Positions 1 through 5,987 of a stretch of DNA of 64,000 nt are shown here, one piece after another. Origin of the DNA: a virus. Position 1 is the stretch's first letter. The number at the start of each line of letters is the position of its first letter. The stretch is taken from IMG/VR virus record IMGVR_UViG_3300020125_000051, positions 1-64,000 of that record. One strand, written 5' to 3'. Below the pieces are notes generated by a model. The model worked only from the letters and a program-made list of their open reading frames with translations. It was not told where the DNA came from and ran no database searches. The position numbers and the translations under genes were made by a program.

Positions 1-41
1 CTAACGGCATTATTTTCCTCTCACACTCTTTTAATTTAAAG

Positions 42-263
42 CTACTTACGAGGTTTACGAGCGCACCATGGTCGTTTTGCATAACTGAATATTGCGGATA
101 CCAATTGAACTTCTATGTCTCCGTTAAGAGATTTTACTCCAATTGGAATTCGCTGATTAGTCATTATAAGCAACCATACGTACCTAGTCTTCATCCGGTT
201 CAGTGGTAAGTATCCATGGTCCAAATTGGACACTCCAACCATAGGAGCTTCTAGAAATACCAA
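42..263 (-). CDS. Hypothetical protein, uncertain start
   Basis: Up to 73 codons, last gene of the left-arm minus-strand series in this window. The longest frame would start at a TTG; inner ATG codons (MVGVSN..., MTNQRI...) are alternatives and none has a clear ribosome site. The C-terminus is basic (RPWCARKPRK). No family recognised. It lies 32 bp after the preceding gene in the same direction, which fits a transcribed gene, but coding status is not certain. Confidence 0.4.
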   Translation of the reverse strand: MVFLEAPMVGVSNLDHGYLPLNRMKTRYVWLLIMTNQRIPIGVKSLNGDIEVQLVSAIFSYAKRPWCARKPRK

Positions 264-295
264 ATCCCCAAATGCCTTTATACGTTCTATATGTT

Positions 296-484
296 CTAAT
301 CTTGATCATAGAAAGGTTGCCCCATCCATTCATTGCCGGCCGCATCTATGTGCGTCTTACCTCTGTGATCCATGTCTAGAACACAGTGGTTACCTTCAAG
401 CCTAGGATGTGGCATTCCACACTTTTCTACTTCTCTTTCGCCGAAGTAGTCAAAGAAATCATCTAGTAGTGGTCTGCTGTCCAT
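296..484 (-). CDS. Small hypothetical acidic protein
   Basis: 62 codons, ATG start with AAGGTG spaced well upstream. His, Cys and acidic residues are frequent (EKCGMPHPRLEGNHC, DMDHRGKTHIDAAGNEW), which hints at metal binding but matches no family I know. The start overlaps the end of the preceding small zinc-finger-like gene by 26 bp, as expected for translational coupling. Confidence 0.6.
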   Translation of the reverse strand: MDSRPLLDDFFDYFGEREVEKCGMPHPRLEGNHCVLDMDHRGKTHIDAAGNEWMGQPFYDQD

Positions 485-575
485 TTTTCACCTTTCCATG
501 GTATTCTGGGCACGTTCGTTTGTGCTTGATAATACCATCTTTATCTGCTTTTTCGTAACAAATAATACATCTCAT
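459..575 (-). CDS. 38-aa Cys/His mini-protein
   Basis: Begins MRCIICYEKADKDG. A CxxC pair near the N-terminus followed by H17, C21 and H25 (HKRTCPEYH) gives a one-zinc-finger pattern. The ATG overlaps the stop of the membrane peptide upstream in an ATGA arrangement and the end overlaps the next gene, so it sits in a tightly packed operon. Function unknown; zinc binding is inferred from spacing only. Confidence 0.5.
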   Translation of the reverse strand: MRCIICYEKADKDGIIKHKRTCPEYHGKVKNGQQTTTR

Positions 576-682
576 GAAATCTCCAATTTCGATCTAATGA
601 GCATTTCCATGAAATAGAACCAGCGCAGCATAAGTATAATCACTGTGCCTAAAGCTTCCATATAAAGTAATGCTAGTACCAT
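572..682 (-). CDS. 36-aa membrane peptide
   Basis: MVLALLYMEALGTVIILMLR followed by an aromatic stretch; one hydrophobic helix covers most of residues 1-25, then a short basic tail. ATG preceded by GGAGACAAAATAAC. It is coupled by ATGA overlap to the following Cys/His mini-protein. No recognised family. Small phage membrane peptides of this kind can be host-directed, but nothing here proves a role. Confidence 0.5.
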   Translation of the reverse strand: MVLALLYMEALGTVIILMLRWFYFMEMLIRSKLEIS

Positions 683-702
683 GTTATTTTGTCTCCTATT
701 TT

Positions 703-752
703 AGTTGTGCAACACCACAGATGTCTCTAGTACATCTATGATGCAATACAAC
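703..752 (-). repeat. Intergenic hairpin, family A copy 1
   Basis: Outer stem AGTTGT/ACAACT and inner stem AGATGT/ACATCT flank constant motifs GCAACACCAC and ATGATGCAA on the plus strand. It sits exactly between the metalloprotease stop and the next gene's ribosome site. One of seven clear copies in the left arm; see findings. Confidence 0.75.
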
Positions 753-1306
753 TAACTAGCCTTACGTTGCTCCAATGGTGGCCAAATTGCACCAGGATGG
801 ACCGGACAGCCGGCATCATGCATAACTGAGCATGGACTACCGAAATTGTGGTCAAATCCCAATTCGTGACCAACTTCATGATTAACCACCATGATTGTCC
901 AATCAATTCCTTGCGCCATTTTATTTTTGTTTATGTTTACATAGCGTCCGTCATAAGTGGCGCACGAAACACGGTCATTTTCTGCTTCTGTGGGATATGG
1001 TTTACCACATAGCTCAGCAACATTAGTTTCATTAATTTCTCGAACAATAAAATCTGGACTAGTACCCGGCTTAGCTTGATGAATTCCAGCCCATGACCTA
1101 TCATCGTTCAAAATACAATAAACTTGATCTTCAAAATCAGAAGGACCGAGCGCAATATAACTCAGTCCCCAATTGTTTTTATTAGTACCAGGGTGTGTTT
1201 TACTACATGCAGAATTCTCCGCAATCACTGGTGCGGCTACTGTTTTCATAGGACCACAGGCAGTAAGTAGAAAAAGCACACAACCTAGTAAAATTCTAAG
1301 TTTCAT
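752..1306 (-). CDS. Secreted lipoprotein metalloprotease (metzincin, DUF3152-like)
   Basis: 184 aa. The N-terminus is a lipoprotein signal: KLR, hydrophobic core, lipobox LTAC with Cys17 as the lipidation site. Residues 143-153 read HEVGHELGFDH, the metzincin zinc site HExxHxxGxxH with Glu144 as catalytic base. A Met-turn candidate follows at CSVMHDAGC (about 159-167). Cysteines at 34, 64, 100 and 115 could form disulfides outside the membrane. Actinobacteria encode similar secreted proteins (DUF3152 type). Expected role: a membrane-anchored extracytoplasmic peptidase of the infected cell, perhaps acting on envelope proteins or receptors (inference). It overlaps the end of the upstream gene by 11 bp. 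Confidence 0.85.
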   Translation of the reverse strand: MKLRILLGCVLFLLTACGPMKTVAAPVIAENSACSKTHPGTNKNNWGLSYIALGPSDFEDQVYCILNDDRSWAGIHQAKPGTSPDFIVREINETNVAELCGKPYPTEAENDRVSCATYDGRYVNINKNKMAQGIDWTIMVVNHEVGHELGFDHNFGSPCSVMHDAGCPVHPGAIWPPLEQRKAS

Positions 1307-1457
1307 TCCAAAACTTTTCCAATTCTACTGGATCAATGGCAAGCTTCACCATTAAATCATGTTTCAAAGTAGCACGCCTAATCTCAATTTCATCTTCAAA
1401 ATTTAGCTTAGCGCGCCTTATGTACAATCGTTGGATGTCCTTAATGTCAATTTTCAC
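1296..1457 (-). CDS. 53-aa hypothetical charged protein
   Basis: GTG start preceded by AAGGAAACC. Sequence begins MKIDIKDIQRLYIRRAKLNF and alternates Arg/Lys with Glu/Asp, likely all-helical and soluble. The end overlaps the metalloprotease start by 11 bp, so both are probably made from one message. No family recognised. Confidence 0.55.
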   Translation of the reverse strand: MKIDIKDIQRLYIRRAKLNFEDEIEIRRATLKHDLMVKLAIDPVELEKFWNET

Positions 1458-1475
1458 TTTGGTTTCCTTAATATA

Positions 1476-1529
1476 GTTAATTGTACAACACAGTACTCAG
1501 TTACCTGAGTACCATGCAATGCAATTAAC
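1476..1529 (-). repeat. Intergenic hairpin, family A copy 2
   Basis: Outer stem TTAATTG/CAATTAA, inner stem GTACTCAG/CTGAGTAC, with the constant ACAACAC and ATGCAATGC motifs. The outer arm overlaps the stop codon of the DUF2786 gene. Confidence 0.75.
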
Positions 1530-2232
1530 TACCAATGGATTTGCGAGTTGTTCCACCTACGCGAGTCTGACCGATGTCAGCGTTTCTACCAGCAGTAGAA
1601 CCAGCCGCGTAAGCGCCAGCATGAGTAGCATAACTCTGACCAATTTTACTTGTTCTCGGGTATGCCTCGCGGAACATGTTACGTACCGCAACAGACTTCT
1701 CCATTAGTACAATATCCATCCCGCTGGATTCAGTCCGTACTTCATTCTGAGCGCGCGTGTACGCATCACGTACCCGCTGTGAAACAGTAGCCGCATAACC
1801 AGCAATCCAGGAGTGATTAAACGTCTTGCCGTGCACTCCCTTTGGCTTTACTGCACTAGCTAGCCCGTTGTTCATCTGAATGATCAACGAACCATAGAGC
1901 ATAAATACTCTCTCCTGATCATTCTCGAATCCGAATACACGAACGCGAGTGTGATCATCGATAACAATACTTTCACAACCAAAAGCCTTACCAATGTGGT
2001 AAAGAATTTTAGCCTTAGCCAATGCATAGGGTGCTGGAATCCGATAGGACAGATCCACCAACTTATAAGTTGGCTTTGCTTGTCCAGCTTCTAGCATGGC
2101 TTCTTCGATGCCATGCTTAGCCATCAGGAACGTAATCTTATCTACGATAGCGTTACGCTCATCTAGCGAAGTTGCCGGATCCTCTGCCTTAGCCATCAGC
2201 TTAAGGATAATATCTTTCCAATTCTTTTCCAT
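1525..2232 (-). CDS. DUF2786 domain protein
   Basis: 235 aa. Residues about 6-45 (ILKLMAKAEDPATSLDERNA then ITFLMAKHGIEEAML) match the DUF2786 pattern of KLLAKAE followed by a spaced LM..H.I, common in actinobacteria and their phages. The middle (60-160) is alpha/beta with no visible catalytic motif; the C-terminal 40 residues are Gly/Ala/Arg-rich and probably flexible. ATG preceded by a weak AGGATAAAA leader. Family function is unknown. Flanked on both sides by family A hairpins. Confidence 0.85.
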   Translation of the reverse strand: MEKNWKDIILKLMAKAEDPATSLDERNAIVDKITFLMAKHGIEEAMLEAGQAKPTYKLVDLSYRIPAPYALAKAKILYHIGKAFGCESIVIDDHTRVRVFGFENDQERVFMLYGSLIIQMNNGLASAVKPKGVHGKTFNHSWIAGYAATVSQRVRDAYTRAQNEVRTESSGMDIVLMEKSVAVRNMFREAYPRTSKIGQSYATHAGAYAAGSTAGRNADIGQTRVGGTTRKSIGS

Positions 2233-2264
2233 TTTTATCCTTTGTTAGTATTTTATCCATTTTT

Positions 2265-2312
2265 AGTAGTGCAACACCACGCTGGTTTTCACCAGCATGA
2301 TGCAACGCTACT
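2265..2312 (-). repeat. Intergenic hairpin, family A copy 3
   Basis: Outer stem AGTAG/CTACT, inner stem GCTGG/CCAGC around TTTTCA, with constant GTGCAACACCAC and ATGATGCAACGC motifs. Lies between the 2311-2757 stop and the DUF2786 gene leader. Confidence 0.75.
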
Positions 2313-2757
2313 AAATCTCGATCTCTATAATGCCTTCTAGCGCATCTTCAGCATCATTTAGTGCTTTTTTGCGGTCGATCAATTCCTCACCCAAATCTGG
2401 GTTTGCAATGACCCAGCGCACATGAGCCTCAAACTTATCAAAGTCGCTAGTCACACAATAGAAAATACTCTGAGCTTGTTCTTCAGTCAAGCCAAGAGTT
2501 GCCATTGCTGCATCTTCGAAAGAATATGCGTCACTGCCGTCAGGCATTAGTGGCCTATAACCACCATGAGCACGATCATTCACTTTGATTCGATTAGTAA
2601 GAAACTGGGCAGTACCAGCAAAGCAAAACGTTGACTTGCAAAGATCAACATTACCATCATTCCCATATTCTGGGATTACAAACAAGTTTTGATCCCACTG
2701 GTTACGATGTGCACGAATCCAGTCAAGCGTCTGCTCTACCAATTCCAAATTTACCAT
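2311..2757 (-). CDS. Hypothetical protein of a family frequent in actinophages
   Basis: 148 aa, MVNLELVEQTLDWIRAHRNQ. The order of a helical N-terminus, a Cys-containing FCFAGTAQ segment, then an ALGLTEEQAQSIF-type helix resembles small proteins often seen in actinophage early regions. No catalytic motif visible. ATG with AAGGATAAGTA leader. Family A hairpins lie on both sides. Confidence 0.7.
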   Translation of the reverse strand: MVNLELVEQTLDWIRAHRNQWDQNLFVIPEYGNDGNVDLCKSTFCFAGTAQFLTNRIKVNDRAHGGYRPLMPDGSDAYSFEDAAMATLGLTEEQAQSIFYCVTSDFDKFEAHVRWVIANPDLGEELIDRKKALNDAEDALEGIIEIEI

Positions 2758-2790
2758 TACTTATCCTTTGTTAGTTTTATTCCATTCCAA

Positions 2791-2849
2791 TTTAATCGTG
2801 CAACACACTGTCTGTGGCAAATCCCACAGGCAGCATGCAACGCGACTAA
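2791..2849 (-). repeat. Intergenic hairpin, family A copy 4
   Basis: Outer arms TTAATCGTG and CGCGACTAA (imperfect), inner stem CTGTCTGTGG/CCCACAGGCAG, constant GTGCAACAC and ATGCAACGC motifs. Confidence 0.7.
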
Positions 2850-3037
2850 CCTGATACCTTCGCGTTAATTGCAGTATTCACCAATTCTTCAACTTCATCT
2901 TTTGGAAGATTCAGTCTTGTCATTAGGTCTTCAATCATGTTATCATGCCATGTCCAGACCATAATGTTGAAGTGGCGAACCTCAGTTTCTACAATGTTGT
3001 CAATTTCTTCTGGTGTTAGTTGTTTCTTTGTTGCCAT
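2846..3037 (-). CDS. 63-aa hypothetical protein
   Basis: Starts MATKKQLTPEEIDNIVETEV; predicted helical with many Glu/Asp and a C-terminal LNLPKDEVEELVNTAINA helix. AAAGAGGTAAA precedes the ATG. No family recognised. It follows the 27-aa membrane peptide with a 1 bp gap. Confidence 0.6.
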   Translation of the reverse strand: MATKKQLTPEEIDNIVETEVRHFNIMVWTWHDNMIEDLMTRLNLPKDEVEELVNTAINAKVSG

Positions 3038-3038
3038 T

Positions 3039-3122
3039 TTACCTCTTTTTTGTTATGAAAACACATAATTCCATAGCAACTGCAAAAAGAAGTATTCCTG
3101 CAATTGTCCAAATTATTCCCAT
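3039..3122 (-). CDS. 27-aa single-pass membrane peptide
   Basis: MGIIWTIAGILLFAVAMELC then a KKR end: one hydrophobic helix with a positively charged C-terminus. The ATG overlaps the upstream stop by 10 bp (ATGGGAATAA) and it ends 1 bp before the next gene, which supports translation despite its length. Function unknown. Confidence 0.45.
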   Translation of the reverse strand: MGIIWTIAGILLFAVAMELCVFITKKR

Positions 3123-3370
3123 TTTGCTTTGTTCTGAGAAATATGTGTTCCACGAGATTTAAGCATCATTTCCAAGTTATCTACTCGGATCTGTGCCTGC
3201 TCCCATTCACGATCACGTCTAACGTCTTCATATTCCATCGCGTCGCCACCAGTAATGCATTTCGTGCAATACTTAGGTGGTCGACCACGTCGAGACGGAA
3301 TCATGAAGATTTCATTACATGCATTGCAGAATAAGCTCATTAGCTTTTCTGGAACTTCAACTGTTGTCAT
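3113..3370 (-). CDS. Small zinc-ribbon protein
   Basis: 85 aa. Residues 15-38 contain CNAC and CTKC pairs separated by a basic RRGRPPKY segment, a treble-clef or zinc-ribbon pattern common in small actinophage proteins. The C-terminal half is a charged helix (YEDVRRDREWEQAQIRVDNL). Nucleic-acid or protein binding is likely from the fold; the partner is unknown. ATG preceded by AAAAGGACAAAA. Confidence 0.7.
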   Translation of the reverse strand: MTTVEVPEKLMSLFCNACNEIFMIPSRRGRPPKYCTKCITGGDAMEYEDVRRDREWEQAQIRVDNLEMMLKSRGTHISQNKAKWE

Positions 3371-3389
3371 TTTTGTCCTTTTGTTATAG

Positions 3390-3442
3390 TTGATAGTTCA
3401 ACACCACAGTAGTGCGAGACTACTATGATGCAAAGCTATCAA
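3390..3442 (-). repeat. Intergenic hairpin, family A copy 5
   Basis: Outer stem TTGATAG/CTATCAA, inner stem AGTAGT/ACTACT, constant CAACACCAC and ATGATGCAA motifs. The outer stem includes the stop codon of the 21-aa reading frame before it. Confidence 0.75.
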
Positions 3443-3504
3443 TCCAGCGTTACACCAGTAATTCTAGATTTTAGTGTTCTTATTACTTTTTTAACTTGTG
3501 GCAT
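3439..3504 (-). CDS. Possible 21-aa basic peptide
   Basis: MPQVKKVIRTLKSRITGVTL plus D. The ATG forms a TGATG overlap with the stop of the gene before it, the usual sign of coupling in this genome. It is basic and possibly amphipathic. Too short to be sure it is made. Confidence 0.3.
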   Translation of the reverse strand: MPQVKKVIRTLKSRITGVTLD

Positions 3505-3713
3505 CAAGCATCCCAAGATGGTTCATTGTTAACTTTTGAACAACGCTCTACGAAACCCTGAAAACCTAGTTCTACCCAATCATGCTCTTCTAATGGAAGA
3601 CCACAAACCTCACACACTCTAGAGTTTACTAGGTAGTACTTAATAAACTCTTGATCTATGAACAATAGACCATTTAGCTTTTTCTTCTGTATTCCTACTC
3701 CTACGGTTGCCAT
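3504..3713 (-). CDS. Small Cys-containing hypothetical protein
   Basis: 69 aa. A CEVCGLPLEEHDW segment (about residues 34-46) pairs with a later Cys, giving a partial zinc site CxxC...H...C. The ATG overlaps the stop of the preceding gene (TAATG). No family recognised. Confidence 0.6.
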   Translation of the reverse strand: MATVGVGIQKKKLNGLLFIDQEFIKYYLVNSRVCEVCGLPLEEHDWVELGFQGFVERCSKVNNEPSWDA

Positions 3714-3883
3714 TAGTGCAAGCCTCGCATTTGTGAGGTACCGCAGTCGTGACAGACTCGCAGCATAACAGGTGCATTATCCTGCCGATGGTCAAACTCA
3801 GTGGCTTGTGGCACGCCAACCGTTACGGTGCGCCGATGCCAGCGTGACCAACGATGACCTAGACAAATTCCAAATATTCTCAT
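3713..3883 (-). CDS. 56-aa His/Arg/Cys-rich protein
   Basis: Begins MRIFGICLGHRWSRWHRRTV. A CHDC pair near the end plus Cys7, His10 and His16 suggest one zinc site; such CLGHRW...C..CG proteins are common in actinophages. Its stop overlaps the next ATG (TAATG). It is the first gene after a 240 bp gap and so may be the first of the leftmost operon. Confidence 0.6.
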   Translation of the reverse strand: MRIFGICLGHRWSRWHRRTVTVGVPQATEFDHRQDNAPVMLRVCHDCGTSQMRGLH

Positions 3884-4125
3884 TTTCTGTGTCCTTTTTG
3901 TCTAGAAATTTCTGCAAATTTCCGTTTTAAGTTAGATGTGCATATCGTCACGCATCGGTGGATGTGTAACAATAAACTCCGCTAACTTCTACATACATGG
4001 TACATCTTTTTTAATCTGGGTGCAAGGGGTACCACACTACCGGGTTATTTATTTCGTTGCCCAGCGTGGCGTACAGCCCGGCTAGCTGACCCGTCCAGGT
4101 CGGCTAGCTCGGCTGCGCGTCAAGA
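3884..4125 (-). promoter_or_regulatory. 240 bp gap with possible promoter
   Basis: No gene seen. On the minus strand TTGCAC (4025-4020) is followed after 17 bp by TACCAT (4002-3997), an acceptable -35/-10 pair placed to drive the genes from 3883 leftward. The upstream half (4050-4120) is GC-rich with two GGCTAGCT repeats around CCCGTCCAGG that can fold. Base composition differs from neighbouring genes. Confidence 0.4.
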
Positions 4126-4341
4126 TCAAATTACCTGAAAATCTGTACATTTCCAGTCATTAGGTAAGTTATTGTTATCATTGTTAAGTGAGAGCATTCT
4201 ATCCAATTCCTTGAATTTAATGGCAATCAGGTACATAGTTTTCATAAACTCACCTTCCGCCAAAGTCTGCTCCATTACACCCAGAAAGGTCCGGATTTCT
4301 TGGAGTAGTTGCTCCGTCGGTTGTTCATTTGTTCCATCCAT
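4126..4341 (-). CDS. 71-aa hypothetical helical protein
   Basis: MDGTNEQPTEQLLQEIRTFL, then charged helices and an Asn/Asp-rich loop. ATG preceded by AAGGAAATGAAAAT. The start overlaps the end of the upstream gene by 67 bp in another frame, unusually long for this genome, so one of the two boundaries may be wrong. Confidence 0.5.
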   Translation of the reverse strand: MDGTNEQPTEQLLQEIRTFLGVMEQTLAEGEFMKTMYLIAIKFKELDRMLSLNNDNNNLPNDWKCTDFQVI

Positions 4342-4538
4342 ATTTTCATTTCCTTTTCCATTAAAATGTGTGCGTTATACAGATCTTGAATCGTGCCACG
4401 AGCAGAAGCACCACAGGAGCAGGTCAATACGGAAATCGCCCGCCAAAGACCTACTTTGTGATACATTACTTGATGTGGCAAACCGGCAATTAGCCAATTA
4501 CTTGGCAATTGCAAGTTATGTGGTTGTGGTACATTCAA
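4275..4538 (-). CDS. Hypothetical protein with conserved Cys-Gly motif
   Basis: 87 aa. The core LTCSCGASARGTIQDLYNAH (about 38-57) resembles a motif found in small actinophage proteins where a CxCG precedes a helix ending in HxxxE. AGGGAGAATAATTGA precedes the ATG. Role unknown. The last 22 codons overlap the next gene and may be partly non-conserved. Confidence 0.5.
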   Translation of the reverse strand: MNVPQPHNLQLPSNWLIAGLPHQVMYHKVGLWRAISVLTCSCGASARGTIQDLYNAHILMEKEMKIWMEQMNNRRSNYSKKSGPFWV

Positions 4539-4564
4539 TTATTCTCCCTATTCAAGTTTCTATT

Positions 4565-4613
4565 AGGTGAATAACACCACGCTGGCACTTGTCCAGCATG
4601 ATGCAAAACACCT
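4565..4613 (-). repeat. Intergenic hairpin, family A copy 6
   Basis: Outer stem AGGTG/CACCT, inner stem GCTGG/CCAGC, constant AACACCAC and ATGATGCAA motifs. The inner stem equals copy 3 while the outer stem differs. Confidence 0.75.
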
Positions 4614-4788
4614 ACATTTTCTTATCCTTTTCAATTTCTCGCAGACAATTCAAGCAAGTAACTTCTTCAAGATTCTGAGAATAACTCTTAGGTCGGTACC
4701 TATTCCAGCCGTGCAGAGACTTCCCACAGGCAGTAATCTGATTCAACCCAAAAGATATATCGTAGTGTGTTTTAGATTTGGTTGCCAT
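4612..4788 (-). CDS. Small zinc-binding hypothetical protein
   Basis: 58 aa from MATKSKTHYDI. Cys residues in QITACGKS and VTCLNCLREI form a C...CxxC site. This layout (signature ACG near the middle, then TCxxC) occurs in many short actinophage proteins thought to bind zinc. The ATG overlaps the stop of the previous gene. Confidence 0.65.
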   Translation of the reverse strand: MATKSKTHYDISFGLNQITACGKSLHGWNRYRPKSYSQNLEEVTCLNCLREIEKDKKM

Positions 4789-5158
4789 CTTCATCACTTC
4801 GCTTTAGAACGTCTTCTTTGATAGGAATACCTGCTGCTTCAGCAGCACTACGTCGATGATAACCTACTTCATAATTATCATCTTCCAACCTAACGATTCT
4901 AGTACCAGGAATCTGGTACTTTACCTTAGGTGGTTGCACGCTTTCTACTGTGATGCTCTCACCAAAGTTATGGTCTTCTATCATACTTACTTCGTCCGTG
5001 AAAATTTCCAATTTTTCTTCATAATCACGGTTACGCTCGAATTCGGCTGCTTCCTGTGGGGTTTTGCAACCCGGGTAAGTTTTCGAATTAAATGGTACAC
5101 GATGCTCAACCGTAACTGTCTGACGAATTACAATAACATACTCGTTTTCAGTAGTCAT
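4772..5158 (-). CDS. 128-aa hypothetical protein
   Basis: MTTENEYVIVIRQTVTVEHR. Beta-rich N-terminal half, then acidic and helical parts. Not recognised. The start overlaps the upstream stop (ATGACTACTGA) and the end overlaps the next gene, placing it inside the 4612-5336 cluster. Confidence 0.65.
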   Translation of the reverse strand: MTTENEYVIVIRQTVTVEHRVPFNSKTYPGCKTPQEAAEFERNRDYEEKLEIFTDEVSMIEDHNFGESITVESVQPPKVKYQIPGTRIVRLEDDNYEVGYHRRSAAEAAGIPIKEDVLKRSDEDGNQI

Positions 5159-5336
5159 CGCTCTCGCTCTCTCGGTCGTCGCTCCATATAATATAGTTAT
5201 ATGGAAGGACTAGCGCACGCCAGTTAAAAGGATAATCTATATATGTGGTAGACAACGAGGCCCACCAAATTAGATTGGTAGTTACGTAAGCAACCACAAA
5301 AGTAGCAAAAAGTATGGCAAAAATAATACCAAGCAT
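5148..5336 (-). CDS. 62-aa membrane protein
   Basis: MLGIIFAILFATFVVAYVTT is a membrane helix or uncleaved signal, followed by a Trp/Tyr-rich outer segment and an acidic end (SDDRESESDDY). AAAGGTAAGTAA precedes the ATG. Likely an inner-membrane protein with the tail on one face. Function unknown. Confidence 0.6.
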   Translation of the reverse strand: MLGIIFAILFATFVVAYVTTNLIWWASLSTTYIDYPFNWRALVLPYNYIIWSDDRESESDDY

Positions 5337-5369
5337 TTACTTACCTTTCAAATTGACCAAAATTTTCAA

Positions 5370-5427
5370 TTAGTTGTGCAACACAATACTCGTCTGAAAA
5401 AGACGAGTATCATGCAACGCAACTAAA
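5370..5427 (-). repeat. Intergenic hairpin, family A copy 7
   Basis: The longest and most regular copy: outer stem TTAGTTG/CAACTAA, inner stem ATACTCGTCT/AGACGAGTAT, with GTGCAACAC and CATGCAACG between them. Confidence 0.8.
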
Positions 5428-5435
5428 TTTAATTC

Positions 5436-5591
5436 TTACTGTTGTCGTCGGCTCTTTGACAGAAACACCACAGGATCAGCCTTGCACTTGCCGGACTGAT
5501 TAGCTACAGCCCGTGCATATGCCTCATCCTGCAACTTGCGTCGATGATCCCGCATTGCCCGTTTTCCCTGTGGTCCGCTAAATACACTCAT
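5436..5591 (-). CDS. 51-aa basic hypothetical protein
   Basis: Start chosen at MSVFSGPQGKRAMRDHRRKL (GAGAAAAT leader). Arg/Lys-rich with one Cys and an SKSRRQQ end; it could bind nucleic acid, but no motif proves it. First gene downstream of the hairpin/tRNA-like region at 5.6-5.8 kb. Confidence 0.6.
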   Translation of the reverse strand: MSVFSGPQGKRAMRDHRRKLQDEAYARAVANQSGKCKADPVVFLSKSRRQQ

Positions 5592-5660
5592 ATTTTCTCT
5601 TTTCTGGTTCCGACTCAATTTAAAAGTGTCAATTTTTGAGGACTTTATTTGTCAACACAA

Positions 5661-5702
5661 ATAGCAGAAGACAGTTACTGGCGAGTAACTGTCTTCTGCT
5701 AT
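5661..5702. repeat. Perfect 19-bp inverted repeat
   Basis: ATAGCAGAAGACAGTTACT and its exact complement separated by GGCG. On the minus strand it is followed by TTTGTGTTGACA; no U-run, so not a standard terminator. May cap or attenuate the transcript entering the 5591 gene. Confidence 0.8.
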
Positions 5703-5709
5703 CATAAAG

Positions 5710-5775
5710 TGGCTACGGTAGGAATCGAACCTACTAACCCCGGACCGTAACTATTTTTACATAATTACGGTAGCC
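5710..5775 (-). other. tRNA-like element lacking a D-arm
   Basis: 66 nt on the minus strand. The 3' half is tRNA-like: a T-arm with GTTCGATTCC in the loop and stem, then GTAGCC pairing with GGCTAC at the 5' end and a final A. The middle is a single 9-bp hairpin (CCGTAATTA/TAGTTACGG) whose loop contains GTA, a Tyr-type anticodon. There is no D-arm. It may be a degraded tRNA or a tRNA mimic. Confidence 0.45.
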
Positions 5776-5944
5776 CGGCCCGCACGTTCGGAGGGTCTAT
5801 TTAGATACGTCCTAATAGTGCTATATCCAGGGATAGCCTAGAATGGCAGTTGATTTCGGACAATCTGCCAATGTCCTATGTTTTTGTTGCTTTTACCGAA
5901 TTGTCCATATTATTCCTTACCTTTCGGGTTGGATGGACATAGCA

Positions 5945-5970
5945 CGGTATGTCCCTTTCGGGACATACCG
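5945..5970 (-). terminator. Hairpin with GAAA loop after 5988-6755 gene
   Basis: CGGTATGTCCC and its complement around TTTC (GAAA on the transcribed strand), just downstream of the gene's stop. Strong stem but no U-run, so a factor-dependent end or RNA-stabilising cap is as likely as an intrinsic terminator. Confidence 0.5.
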
Positions 5971-5987
5971 CACTAAATCAACCCAAC

